Assembly: GCF_024733565.1 (NCBI RefSeq)
Contig: NZ_JANIOC010000004.1
Span: 187,640 to 251,639, forward strand
DNA length: 64,000 nt
Origin: Rossellomorea sp. SC111
GTDB lineage: Bacteria > Bacillota > Bacilli > Bacillales > Bacillaceae_B
Reading direction: 5' to 3'
A program made the position numbers and the translations under genes. Positions 41,308 to 49,931 of the stretch are shown here, in pieces. The notes under the pieces were generated by a model. The model made no database searches, was not told the origin of the DNA, and saw only the letters and a list, made by a program, of their open reading frames with translations. Every line of letters starts with the position of its first letter. Position 1 is the first letter of the stretch.

Positions 41308-41589
41308 ATGGACAAACAAATCGTGAACATGTTATCCGATATTCAACAGAACGTTAAGGATTTAGATAGTAACATGAAAGAGTTCGATCATAAACTGAAA
41401 AAATTCGGAAATGATTTGAAAGAGGTAAAGGAAACGGTCAATAGAATTGATACATCGCAGAGAGAAGATGTCATTGCTATGTTTAAAGTAGGCAAGCAAC
41501 GTTCTGTAACAGACTTTCATTATCTGAACACAAGAATCACTGATATTGATAAACGGGTTTTCACCCTTGAGAATCGAGCTGAAGGGTAA
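41308..41589 (+). CDS. Small coiled-coil protein
   Basis: 93 residues from ATG 41308 directly behind AGGAGGTGAGAAAT. The sequence has a heptad pattern over almost its full length (MLSDIQQNVKDLDSNMKEFDHKLKKF, LKEVKETVNRIDTSQ, FHYLNTRITDIDKRVFTLENR), so it should form a coiled-coil oligomer. No enzymatic motif is visible. Similar short proteins are common in Bacillaceae and of unknown role. It has its own promoter region after the racemase terminator. Confidence 0.7.
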   Translation: MDKQIVNMLSDIQQNVKDLDSNMKEFDHKLKKFGNDLKEVKETVNRIDTSQREDVIAMFKVGKQRSVTDFHYLNTRITDIDKRVFTLENRAEG

Positions 41590-41926
41590 TCGTCATTTCT
41601 CAATATAACTTTATGGCGATTTTCTTACACCTACTCTCCGTTCCCTCTCACCATGATCCACATTTCATTTCTTCGATTTTTCTTTTGTTAGACCATTCCA
41701 TCTTCAAACAGAAAAGTGTCTGACCTACTGGGGTCTGTCATCTTCTTTTCACGACTCATTCAACCATTGTTCATTCTAGTAAACTCGTATTGTTACATGA
41801 CGGTGAATAGCAATGAAATTCCAATCTACCAATATAAAAAAACCCCCACTCACTATGTAAGAAGGGATTATTCATGACCTAAAATAAATGCGAATGCCAG
41901 GGGAAAATCCCCATGGTCCAATCCCC
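41590..41926. other. Intergenic region without recognisable features
   Basis: 337 bases between the coiled-coil gene and the end of the crtQ-type gene. I see no reading frame, repeat or strong hairpin. GTAGGTCAGACACTTTTC with partner GACCTACTGG near 41715-41735 is the only weak repeat. Confidence 0.4.
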
Positions 41927-43033
41927 TCACACCTTTATCTTCCGCCCTTTCCATTTCACAGAATGAAAAACATTCACCCGAACAAAAGAATAAAGGAAAA
42001 TCACGGCGAAGAATAAAAAGAACAAAGGGTAAAAAGGGAAATACCACCATCTGAAATCCCCGACCCTGCGGGCAAACCATGCCGTTTGAACCGCATAGAG
42101 GATATACAATGCCCCGCTGACGATCATAGCGGCGGTTCTTTCCTCGATAATCGAAGAGATCAATGCAGACGCGGTGGTTAAACTGCCGGTAATCCAGAGG
42201 ATGACCATCAACATGACCACTGGATGAGTGGACTTCGAACCAACGGCGAAACTTTTGCACCAGCCTTCGATAAGGCTACCGAAGCCTTCCGGATACATAC
42301 GGAACGAAATGATCCCCTTGCCGCCAAGGCAGCGAACGGGAAGGTTCTGGTCAAGAAAGGCCTCTCCCAGTGCCAGATCATCCATGATGGCCCCTTCGAT
42401 TTTTTCATGCCCTCCGGATAAGAAGTAATCGTCTCGATTGCATAGAATGCATGGACCGAACGAGCCCGCCGCTTTGAACCGTGATCCCCAGACAGTGAAT
42501 AGATTCATACCCACCACGACGATGATGTTAAAGATAATGGAGAGATGCTCATACACACGCACTACTGTGTGATAGGGCTGCAAGGCAAGGATCCCCCTGG
42601 CTCCTTTTCCCTGGTAGTAATGGAGAAGATTACGTAATCCATCCACGCTGGTGAATTTGGTATCGGCATCCAGGAATAGTAACCAGGCTCCTTTTGCCTC
42701 CTTGGCACCGCGCCAACAGGCAGACGATTTTCCTGCCCCGTTATTCTCAAGGACCGTTGCACCGTAGCTTTCAGCAACAGCCACGGTTTGATCCGTTGAG
42801 TCGTCATCCACCAGCAGAATTTCAAACGATTTGAATCGCTGCTCCTGCAAGGACTTCAATAACGGAGTGATCCTGCCTTCTTCATTCCTGGCAGGGATAA
42901 TGATGGACAGAAACGGCAACCCCGCTGTATTTTTGGAGGTGAATCCTGGGACCGGCAATGACCAAAACACGATGATGCCAATCGTAACCCCCAGGGCACC
43001 CAGGATGAGATTGATCACTTCTGAAGCTGCCAT
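41927..43033 (-). CDS. crtQ: Family 2 glycosyltransferase of carotenoid synthesis (CrtQ-like)
   Basis: A 368-residue membrane-associated GT2 enzyme. An N-terminal membrane helix is followed by FLSIIIPARNEEGRITPLLKSL, the nucleotide-binding Asp residues in ILLVDDDSTDQT and FLDADTKF, and a C-terminal region with three or four membrane helices. In Staphylococcus CrtQ adds glucose to 4,4'-diaponeurosporenoate. Context confirms the role: it is the last gene of the crt operon, 33 bases after crtN. The ATG is preceded by AGAGGAAGGAGGCAGG. Confidence 0.85.
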   Translation of the reverse strand: MAASEVINLILGALGVTIGIIVFWSLPVPGFTSKNTAGLPFLSIIIPARNEEGRITPLLKSLQEQRFKSFEILLVDDDSTDQTVAVAESYGATVLENNGAGKSSACWRGAKEAKGAWLLFLDADTKFTSVDGLRNLLHYYQGKGARGILALQPYHTVVRVYEHLSIIFNIIVVVGMNLFTVWGSRFKAAGSFGPCILCNRDDYFLSGGHEKIEGAIMDDLALGEAFLDQNLPVRCLGGKGIISFRMYPEGFGSLIEGWCKSFAVGSKSTHPVVMLMVILWITGSLTTASALISSIIEERTAAMIVSGALYILYAVQTAWFARRVGDFRWWYFPFYPLFFLFFAVIFLYSFVRVNVFHSVKWKGRKIKV

Positions 43034-43066
43034 GTAACCTGCCTCCTTCCTCTACGGGTGACTTCA

Positions 43067-44620
43067 CTAATGTGACAATCCCCGTTCAGGCTTTATATTA
43101 GCTGAATAATCGTACAGATTGCCTGTATCATCCTGGATCAGTTCCTGTGCGGTGATCCTCGCTGATAACAGCACGATCGGGACACCGGCGCCGGGATGTG
43201 TGCTGCTTCCGGTAAAATACAAATTCTCACAGTGGCTCGCCTTGCTCTGTGGACGTTTGTGGTTGCTTTGATCCAGCGTTGGCTGCAAGCCGAATGTGGC
43301 CCCGCGATAGGCATTGAATTTCGACTCGAAATCCAGTGGTGTCGTATACGTTTCGGTGACAATCTCATCTTCGACATTTTCAAAGCCGCGGATCTTCTTT
43401 AATTCATTTAAAATGTAGCTTCGATAATAAGAAATGGTTTCCTCGTCCCATGTATAATCGGCTGCCGCTACATTGGAAACCGGCATCAGAATGTACAGGC
43501 CGTCCTTCCCCTCAGGTGCAAGGGATGGATCCTTCTTGGAAGCGATGTACACATAAAAGGAGGCATTCGTCAATTTCTTCCCATCAAAAATATCCTCCAG
43601 GTTCTGATTCAGCTTTTCGTTAAAAATAAATGTATGTACATGATCGACCTCTTCATACTTCCTGTCCATCCCGAGATACATCAGGAAACACGAACAGGAG
43701 TAGTGCATGCTCTCGATCTTTTTATCCGTAAATTTGCCCTTAGCAGTCTTTTCCTTTACCAAGTGTTTCATGGCATAAGGGAAGTCTGCATTACAGACCA
43801 CGTAATCCGCAGGAACTTTCTGGCCGTCCACGATAATCCCTTCCGCCTTACGATTTCGAATGGAAATTTCCTCTACAGCCTTATTGTAATGAATCGTTCC
43901 TCCCAGTTCCTTGAAGAGCCTCTCCATGGCCAAGGCCATCGTATACATACCGCCTTTGATGAACCACACGCCATATAAAAATTGAATCATCGGGATCATC
44001 GTATAGAAAGATGGACTTTTAAGAGGGGAAATGCCTATGTACAACGTTTGAAAGCTGATTAACTGCTTCAGCCTTTCATTCTTAATGAATTTCCCCATAA
44101 AAGAGTCGGCCGTGTCGTATGGTTTCAGTTTCAACACTTCCTTCAATAGGGGGAAATTATAAAAATCAGACCTCTTGCGGAATGGTCTTTGAAGAATATG
44201 CTGCTTCGCGATGACAAAACGTTTGTAAATTTCATGCAGATAGAGGAAGAACCCTTCCGTATCCTCTTCGCTGATCGATTCAATCGTCTTTGTCATTTGG
44301 ATAAGATCTGTCGAGATATCAAAAGGCTTGTCGGGAATATCACTGAAATAAGCCCGGTAAATCGGATCCAACTTTTCCATCGGAATATAATCATCCGGAT
44401 CACGGCCGCATAATTCGAACAATTCCCGGTACAGCTCCGGCATCATGACGATGCTTGGCCCCAGATCAAATGTGTAGCCGTCCAGTTCAATTCGATTCAT
44501 TTTGCCCCCGGGGGTGGGTCCTTTTTCAAATAACTCCACCTGGTACCCTGCGTGCTGAAGCCGTATGGCACTGGCAAGCCCCGCAACACCTGCCCCCACG
44601 ACAATCACCTTCTTACTCAT
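43067..44620 (-). CDS. crtN: Dehydrosqualene/phytoene desaturase (CrtN)
   Basis: 517 residues from ATG 44620 (GAGGGAATGCAC upstream). The FAD-binding Rossmann motif is VIVVGAGVAGLASAIRLQHAGY; then come GGKMNRIELDGYTFDLGPSIVMMPE and the C-terminal flavin motif LYFTGSSTHPGAGVPIVLLSA of carotenoid desaturases. Its detailed pattern, including FQTLYIGISPLKSPSFY and SCSCFLMYLG, is that of staphylococcal CrtN, which turns dehydrosqualene into diaponeurosporene or more desaturated C30 products. It lies between the acyltransferase and glycosyltransferase genes. Confidence 0.92.
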   Translation of the reverse strand: MSKKVIVVGAGVAGLASAIRLQHAGYQVELFEKGPTPGGKMNRIELDGYTFDLGPSIVMMPELYRELFELCGRDPDDYIPMEKLDPIYRAYFSDIPDKPFDISTDLIQMTKTIESISEEDTEGFFLYLHEIYKRFVIAKQHILQRPFRKRSDFYNFPLLKEVLKLKPYDTADSFMGKFIKNERLKQLISFQTLYIGISPLKSPSFYTMIPMIQFLYGVWFIKGGMYTMALAMERLFKELGGTIHYNKAVEEISIRNRKAEGIIVDGQKVPADYVVCNADFPYAMKHLVKEKTAKGKFTDKKIESMHYSCSCFLMYLGMDRKYEEVDHVHTFIFNEKLNQNLEDIFDGKKLTNASFYVYIASKKDPSLAPEGKDGLYILMPVSNVAAADYTWDEETISYYRSYILNELKKIRGFENVEDEIVTETYTTPLDFESKFNAYRGATFGLQPTLDQSNHKRPQSKASHCENLYFTGSSTHPGAGVPIVLLSARITAQELIQDDTGNLYDYSANIKPERGLSH

Positions 44621-44638
44621 GTGCATTCCCTCGTTTCC

Positions 44639-45139
44639 TTACAATAGTCTGCTTGATTTCCTGCCAAGTCCTGACATCATCGCCGATATTCGCCCGCGAT
44701 TGTACCGTTGAACCACGATAATCGGAAGGTTGAAGACAAGGGCATACAGGATCATCACCCATCCTGCCCATGCTGGATTCCATATGAAGAACAGAGGGGC
44801 AGGGAGAATGGAGAGCAAGTGAGTGAGTTCCGCGCGTTTCGTTTCCGCCGCAAAGACCAGCAACTCCCTCGACTTCGTCCCATGCAACCCCTTTTTACTG
44901 TATCCCTTTTTGAAAAAAATCGTGCCATCCAGGATCAATCCCTTCCACGTCTTCACCCGGAATAACCGCTGCCACAACTTTCCCGATTGTTCAAAAGGGA
45001 ACGTCTGAAACCAGAAGTGGTCTTTCATAAACCAGCTCAAAGGCAGTCTCAAACAGAAGGCCGAAATGGCGAGATGAAAGAACATCCAGGCAAGCACATC
45101 TATGATAATGATCCAATGGACAGGCAGTGATACGATCAT
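44639..45139 (-). CDS. crtO: Glycosyl-diaponeurosporenoate acyltransferase (CrtO-like)
   Basis: A 166-residue membrane enzyme of the staphylococcal CrtO family (not the cyanobacterial ketolase of that name). Membrane helices at about residues 5-28 and 105-140 surround the conserved FQTFPFEQSGKLWQRLFRVKTWKGLILDG and GLHGTKSRELLVFAAETKRAELTH. It attaches a fatty acyl chain to the sugar of the carotenoid. The gene is 18 bases upstream of crtN and follows a small frame after crtP. The start follows AAGGAG. Confidence 0.88.
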   Translation of the reverse strand: MIVSLPVHWIIIIDVLAWMFFHLAISAFCLRLPLSWFMKDHFWFQTFPFEQSGKLWQRLFRVKTWKGLILDGTIFFKKGYSKKGLHGTKSRELLVFAAETKRAELTHLLSILPAPLFFIWNPAWAGWVMILYALVFNLPIIVVQRYNRGRISAMMSGLGRKSSRLL

Positions 45140-45155
45140 GACATAACTCCTTATT

Positions 45156-45293
45156 TTAAAAGGTACAATGGTTTAAAATAGCCACTTCCTTAAATGCTTT
45201 CGAAGACGGCGGGAACTTCCCCTGAACATGAACGTAGATACGCTCTGTAATCGAAGAAAACCAGCCTTTCCGGCAAAGTCTCCAGAAAGGCAT
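45156..45293 (-). CDS. Possible small gene between crtP and crtO (45 residues)
   Basis: ATG 45293 is preceded by AAGGTGATC, begins nine bases after the crtP stop codon and ends 16 bases before crtO. The product is basic with aromatic residues (MPFWRLCRKGWFSSITERIYV, ending ILNHCTF, two Cys). It fills an otherwise empty 160-base gap in a tight operon. It could be a real small subunit, a leftover of a lost gene or chance. No family recognised. Confidence 0.35.
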   Translation of the reverse strand: MPFWRLCRKGWFSSITERIYVHVQGKFPPSSKAFKEVAILNHCTF

Positions 45294-45301
45294 GATCACC
45301 T

Positions 45302-46798
45302 TCAGGCAAGGGATGAATCCCTCTCCACGATTTGCTCGCCTACAAGCTGCCCGCTTAAGGTAACCATAGGCATTCCGCCTCCCGGGTTCACCGTCCCCCC
45401 GACAAAATAGAGATTGTCATAGCGTTCACTCTGTTTCGGATGCTTGAACCCTTTATTCTTCTTTTTGTCCGAGACGGTCCCATAAATCGCACCGCGGTCG
45501 GAGCCATACGTGCGTCTGATATCTTCCGGTGTCCACATATCACGAGTGACAATGTTGTCACGCAAGCCATCGAGGCCCATTTTCTCCAATTTGATCAGGA
45601 CCCGCTCAGCGAATTGTTCATAATCGGCTTGAGTATACGGATTTTCATCCCGGATGAAGGGAATATGAGGCAGCACTTTAATATTTTCATGTCCTTCAGG
45701 CGCCTGTGTCGAATCGGTCTTATTGACGTTCACGAGATAAATGACCGGGTCTTCAGGCAATTCACGGCGATGGAAAATCGATTGCATTTGCTGCTTCATA
45801 TTTTCGGCGAAAAAGAAATTATGATGGCGCAGCTGCGGATAACTCTTCTTCACGCCGAGATGCATGACGAGACCGGAACTCGCCGGTTCGAATTTCTTTT
45901 TTAATTTTTTAATATAGTGGCTGTCTTCCTCCAGCAATCGCTCGTATACCGGTATGACTTCCATATTGGAAACAAAGTAATCTGCCGTGAGGCGTGTCCC
46001 GTCTTCCAAAACGGCTCCGGTAATTTCGCCATCCTTCTTTTCAAGTTTGACGATCGGCCTTCCAAGGTGGAAAGTTACCCCCACTTCTTCCGCCAGCTTC
46101 ACGAGACCGTCCGCGAGCTTGTGTAAACCGCCGGGAACATACCATACTCCCTGGTCATGCTGCATGTAGATCATCATATTCATCACGGCCGGCGCATCAT
46201 AAGGGGACGAACCCACGTACTTGATAAAATAGGAGAGCATATCGCGGAACTGCTCATTGCTGATCCGCTTATCGAGGGATCTATGTACAGTAGATAACAG
46301 GTCAAAGTTCTTCAAGGCCGAGAACAGTCCCGTATGCTTCATCATTCCTCTCGTCGAATCAACCCCATGCTTAAATAATGTTTTATCCGTCATATCATAG
46401 AGGGTTTTCGAATAATCCAGCAGACTCTGATATTCACGAATGTCCTTTTCACTGAGAGACCTGTTCTTCTCTCGCATGTCGTTCACATCTTCATATAAGT
46501 CTATGACATTTCCATCGGGGAAAAAGGAACGCCATTGATGATCCAGCTTCTCAATCGGGACATAATCCTTCATGGATTTTCCGCTGGCCGCGAACAATTT
46601 CTCAAAAATCTGCGGCATCGTCAAAATGGACGGCCCAAGATCAAAACCAAAACCATCCTGATCCAGCCGGTTCAACTTTCCACCAATGTGATCGTTTTTT
46701 TCATATAAGGATACATCGTACCCCGCCTGTGCGAGTGTTATGGCAGCCGACACCCCGCCGAGCCCGCCTCCAATGATAAGTACCGTTTTATTTTTCAA
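45302..46798 (-). CDS. crtP: Diaponeurosporene oxidase (CrtP / CrtNb)
   Basis: A 498-residue flavoprotein starting at TTG 46798, ten bases after GGGAGG. It has VLIIGGGLGGVSAAITLAQAGY, GGKLNRLDQDGFGFDLGPSILTMPQIFEKLF, WRSFFPDGNVIDLYE and LYFVGGTVNPGGGMPMVTLSGQ, which follow staphylococcal CrtP closely. That enzyme oxidises the terminal methyl group of 4,4'-diaponeurosporene to aldehyde or acid. Reading of both desaturase-like genes against CrtN and CrtP makes this assignment firm. It is the second gene of the leftward operon after the esterase. Confidence 0.92.
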   Translation of the reverse strand: MKNKTVLIIGGGLGGVSAAITLAQAGYDVSLYEKNDHIGGKLNRLDQDGFGFDLGPSILTMPQIFEKLFAASGKSMKDYVPIEKLDHQWRSFFPDGNVIDLYEDVNDMREKNRSLSEKDIREYQSLLDYSKTLYDMTDKTLFKHGVDSTRGMMKHTGLFSALKNFDLLSTVHRSLDKRISNEQFRDMLSYFIKYVGSSPYDAPAVMNMMIYMQHDQGVWYVPGGLHKLADGLVKLAEEVGVTFHLGRPIVKLEKKDGEITGAVLEDGTRLTADYFVSNMEVIPVYERLLEEDSHYIKKLKKKFEPASSGLVMHLGVKKSYPQLRHHNFFFAENMKQQMQSIFHRRELPEDPVIYLVNVNKTDSTQAPEGHENIKVLPHIPFIRDENPYTQADYEQFAERVLIKLEKMGLDGLRDNIVTRDMWTPEDIRRTYGSDRGAIYGTVSDKKKNKGFKHPKQSERYDNLYFVGGTVNPGGGMPMVTLSGQLVGEQIVERDSSLA

Positions 46799-47017
46799 TG
46801 GTTACCGTTCCTCCCGTTCCGAAATCTTGTTTGGAGCATGTATGTTTTCTAAAACACATTCAACATCCGCCTGTCCTTCGTGGCAGTTCCCTTTCTGGGT
46901 CTTTGAACTTAGGTGGGGCCAGACTTACTTCCAATGAATCAAGTCTGTACCCTTCTTCCTTATCTTATACCCTTGCGCCCTCTAAAGGGAAACGTTGGAT
47001 GTGCTGATCAATGTTCA

Positions 47018-47902
47018 CTAGTGGGGGTCTTCAGCCACAGCCTTGATTTTCCCTGCGATCAATTGCCAGGCCTTTTCGGCTCTTTCTTTTGGTCCCAGAT
47101 GGGTAAACGCATGGGAACAGTCCCTGAATAACTCCTCTTGAACGTTCACCCCTGCTGCTTTTAATTTCTCCGCGTAACATTCGGCTTCCGGCCTGAATGC
47201 ATCGGACTCAGCTATGAGAACCAGGGCTGAGGCTAAGCGGCCACTAACCTCGGCACGGACAGGGGAAGCGAGAAGATGCCCCGCTTGTCCCTTGACTGGG
47301 ACGTAGCACCTATGGATAAAATGGGCTACTCTGGGAAAGCGCGAACGCCACTTGCCCGGCTCCGGCTTCTCCGCATGAGGGGTGACAAAATCAAGCATCG
47401 GGCACGATAGCACTTGGAGCAGCGGCTGACGCTCCCCTTTCTCTTCAAGATAGAGACAAAGGGCTGCGGCAATATTCCCACCTGAGCTTTGTCCGCCAAC
47501 CATGACCTTTTCTGCATCAATCCCCAATTCCTCCGCTCTCCCCTTCACCCATTGAATAATTTCATAGCCCTGTTCAATGGCTTTCGGAAAAGGATGCTCG
47601 GGTGCTTTGCCATATTCGACATTCAGAACAATACACTCTGCCTGATTCGCAAGATAGCGGCAATAGGGATCATCCAGCTCCTTGTCATTCATAATGAACG
47701 CTCCGCCATGGAAGTTGATATAGACAGGGCGTTTTTTCTGGTTTGCTGCCAAAGGATAATAGAAGGAAACGGAAGTGGGTCCGACAGATGTTTCTACTAA
47801 CATATCTTTTTTCATTTTTACTTTCTGCCGGGGGATCATAGGTGTTTTATTTGATTGATTAGAATAGAGGCGCAGTAATTTTGCGATAATGGTGGGGAAC
47901 AT
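47018..47902 (-). CDS. Alpha/beta hydrolase, hormone-sensitive lipase family
   Basis: A 294-residue esterase. The oxyanion motif HGGAF (about residue 65), nucleophile elbow GGQSSGGN (Ser about 138), acid in LIAESDAF and catalytic His in DCSHAFTH form a complete HSL-type triad. The N-terminal 25 residues contain a hydrophobic helix that may dock on the membrane. It is the first gene of the apparent carotenoid operon, with a 220-base gap to crtP. A role in carotenoid ester turnover is possible, but HSL esterases are often unrelated to their neighbours. Confidence 0.85.
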   Translation of the reverse strand: MFPTIIAKLLRLYSNQSNKTPMIPRQKVKMKKDMLVETSVGPTSVSFYYPLAANQKKRPVYINFHGGAFIMNDKELDDPYCRYLANQAECIVLNVEYGKAPEHPFPKAIEQGYEIIQWVKGRAEELGIDAEKVMVGGQSSGGNIAAALCLYLEEKGERQPLLQVLSCPMLDFVTPHAEKPEPGKWRSRFPRVAHFIHRCYVPVKGQAGHLLASPVRAEVSGRLASALVLIAESDAFRPEAECYAEKLKAAGVNVQEELFRDCSHAFTHLGPKERAEKAWQLIAGKIKAVAEDPH

Positions 47903-48412
47903 AAACGTAACCTCTCTTTATGAATAGAGTATCTAGCATTCTACTAAACAGAGCAAGTCCGTCTTTCTTCTGTCTATTACACTCTTTTCACTATTCCCCG
48001 TTTGTTTCCCGGAAAAACTAGGAAGGATCGATATTACAGTTTGTAGAGATTCGCATATAAAAAGAGAAGGATCGTTAGGCATTCTGTTATGTAGAATTCA
48101 ACAAAAAGTGGCATAACCCTTTTTTATGAACGAGCTGGGGACAGTTCTTATCCTATTTTCTGATAGGTTCGGTGACACACGTCTTGGGTGAAGACTTTTG
48201 TTTTAGATGATTCATCTCTTAGGAATAGGTGAAGAGATGAGTGGACACTGTACCCACTCTTTCCAGTCCGGGATACACGCCTAAAGAAGAGAAACTGTTG
48301 AACTGACCTAGTAAAATGGATAAAGAAATATGAAGGAAACCACGAGGACTTGCTTTGGTAGGAAAACCCCAAACAGTTTTACAACCGAAAAAGGAATAAA
48401 TAAAGAAGTGTA
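47903..48412. other. Intergenic region, no convincing gene
   Basis: 510 bases upstream of the esterase. It should contain the promoter of the carotenoid operon. A 74-codon reverse frame at 48148-48372 lacks a ribosome site and has odd composition, so I do not count it. GAGCTGGGGACAGTTC near 48130 is a weak type 2 repeat remnant. Confidence 0.45.
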
Positions 48413-48700
48413 TTACAAATAAATCACTTTCATAATTACCGCAATAAGAGCAAACGGGATTGGAATTAACGGAATCGTACTTAATAAACCCAATACACTC
48501 CCCTCCCTTTTTCTGTGTTTAAACATATAGATTATGTTAGGGATGAAAAGTATTAGCGTAATTTGTGCTATTATCGCAATCATGTCTCTTAGATAGGTTT
48601 CTGCATCCCCAGTAAGCATTATACCCACAACAAAAACAATAGCCAGAACCAAGTAAGCTGGAGATAATTTCAAATTGAATTTTAAGAATCGTTTAACCAC
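48413..48700 (-). CDS. Small membrane protein of unknown function
   Basis: A 95-residue protein with three membrane helices (about residues 13-30, 41-60 and 70-92) and short basic loops (FKHRKREGS). The GTG start is preceded by AAAGGGGTGATGAA. No family recognised. It is isolated between the esterase region and repeats upstream. Confidence 0.6.
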   Translation of the reverse strand: MVKRFLKFNLKLSPAYLVLAIVFVVGIMLTGDAETYLRDMIAIIAQITLILFIPNIIYMFKHRKREGSVLGLLSTIPLIPIPFALIAVIMKVIYL

Positions 48701-48726
48701 TTCATCACCCCTTTCTAACTATTTCA

Positions 48727-48752
48727 CAAGGGAGGAGAAATCTCCTCCCTTG
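48727..48752. terminator. Perfect hairpin upstream of the small membrane protein
   Basis: CAAGGGAGGAG and CTCCTCCCTTG are exact complements around four bases. No strong T run follows on either strand. It may end readthrough from the right or be an RNA regulatory hairpin that contains an anti-Shine-Dalgarno-like sequence. Confidence 0.5.
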
Positions 48753-48768
48753 ATTCAAAAATTAATGA

Positions 48769-48796
48769 GAAGCACAGGGACGGTTCTCCTGCTTCC
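48769..48796. repeat. REP-like repeat, type 1, left half
   Basis: GAAGCACAGGGACGG, TTCTCCTGCTTCC, without a partner. Confidence 0.85.
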
Positions 48797-48888
48797 ATTT
48801 CATCCATTTAAATCCTTACCCAACTCCCCCCACTAACCCTCTCCCTCCCAATCAATCCCCCATCCTCCACCACACCCAACAAATAAAG

Positions 48889-48941
48889 GTGCCTGACCCC
48901 CAGCACGCTAAAACTTTACCATGCTGGGCATCAGGCACCAA
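48889..48941. repeat. Large inverted repeat with GGTGCCTGACCCC core
   Basis: GGTGCCTGACCCCCAGCA near 48890 pairs with TGCTGGGCATCAGGCACC near 48923-48940, leaving an A/T loop. The motif recalls the type 2 core (GGGTCAGGCACC) and a partial copy (GTGGGGTCAGGCAACC) is seen at 12099-12114. It lies after the fructokinase gene and could act as its terminator. Confidence 0.7.
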
Positions 48942-48967
48942 TCTAGTGCACTAATGTATAGCTATCA

Positions 48968-49927
48968 TCAATTAGAGGTCCGTCCCTCTAATTCTCTTAT
49001 TGCGCTGATCGCTCCTATTTTTGTACAGACAGTTGCTCCTACGCGATTGCTGGTTGAAATGACGTTCTTTAATTGTTTGAAATCCTCCAGGAGGGCTTTC
49101 GGATCTGGATAGTGATTGAGTTGATGCAGTGTCGCCCCAACGAATGCGTCTCCTGCTCCCGTTGAATCAATGGAATGAACGGGAATGCTTGGGACGATAC
49201 ACGATTTTTTTCCATTTGAAACGAGTGTTCCATCCTTCCCAAGGGTGACGGCAACTGTATTTGCTCCCAGTCTATGAAAACGTTCGACTCCATCTGATAG
49301 ATGGGCGGAACCAGAAATGATCTTACATTCCTCTTCGCTTACTTTGACGAAGTCTGCTTGATTGATGCACTGCTCCGTCACCCCTATGAAGTCCACCTCT
49401 CTCCCTTTCCATAAATCGCTTCGAAAGTTCGGGTCAAAGGAGACGAATTTCCCTGCTTCTTTGACCGTTTGGATGAAGGATACGTACGCGGATTTAAAGG
49501 GATCATCCAGTAAGGCGGTAGCCGATCCAAAGTGAATGATGGAAGATTCCCTCCAGCTGCTTTCATGAAGCTCTTCCTTGTTCAGATAGGCGTCCGCCCC
49601 ACGATTAAACACGAAATCCCTTTCCCCATCTCCTTTCAATGATACAAATGCCAGAGTCGTAGGATGATGCTCATCAAGAAGAATGGAAGAATCATCAATG
49701 GTAAGATCTTTCATGGTCTTTTTTAGGAAATGGCCGAACGGGTCATTTCCTACTTTGCTCAGGAATCTGGCGCGCCCCCCAAGTGTGGTAATGGTGGCAC
49801 ACACATTGGCGGGAGCCCCTCCTGCTTGCTTGGAAAAATGTTGTCCCTGAGCTAGGTCTGTATTAATATCGGTACAAAAGAAATCGATGAGCAGTTCACC
49901 GATGCACAGGATTGACGGTTCATTCAT
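48968..49927 (-). CDS. Fructokinase, PfkB family
   Basis: A 319-residue ribokinase-type kinase. GGAPANVCATITTLGGRARF (residues 36-55) is PfkB signature 1 and DSTGAGDAFVGATLHQL (about 250-266) signature 2 with the catalytic Asp. It should phosphorylate free fructose to fructose 6-phosphate in the cytosol. It lies four bases after the GH32 gene, which releases fructose, so the pathway is clear: oligofructoside uptake, hydrolysis, phosphorylation. Half of a GGGACGGACC repeat touches its stop codon. Confidence 0.92.
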   Translation of the reverse strand: MNEPSILCIGELLIDFFCTDINTDLAQGQHFSKQAGGAPANVCATITTLGGRARFLSKVGNDPFGHFLKKTMKDLTIDDSSILLDEHHPTTLAFVSLKGDGERDFVFNRGADAYLNKEELHESSWRESSIIHFGSATALLDDPFKSAYVSFIQTVKEAGKFVSFDPNFRSDLWKGREVDFIGVTEQCINQADFVKVSEEECKIISGSAHLSDGVERFHRLGANTVAVTLGKDGTLVSNGKKSCIVPSIPVHSIDSTGAGDAFVGATLHQLNHYPDPKALLEDFKQLKNVISTSNRVGATVCTKIGAISAIRELEGRTSN

Positions 49928-49931
49928 ATGC

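Noticed and set aside
48148-48372. 74-codon reverse frame upstream of the esterase
   Set aside because: No ribosome site, composition unlike its neighbours, no recognisable fold. Treated as non-coding.
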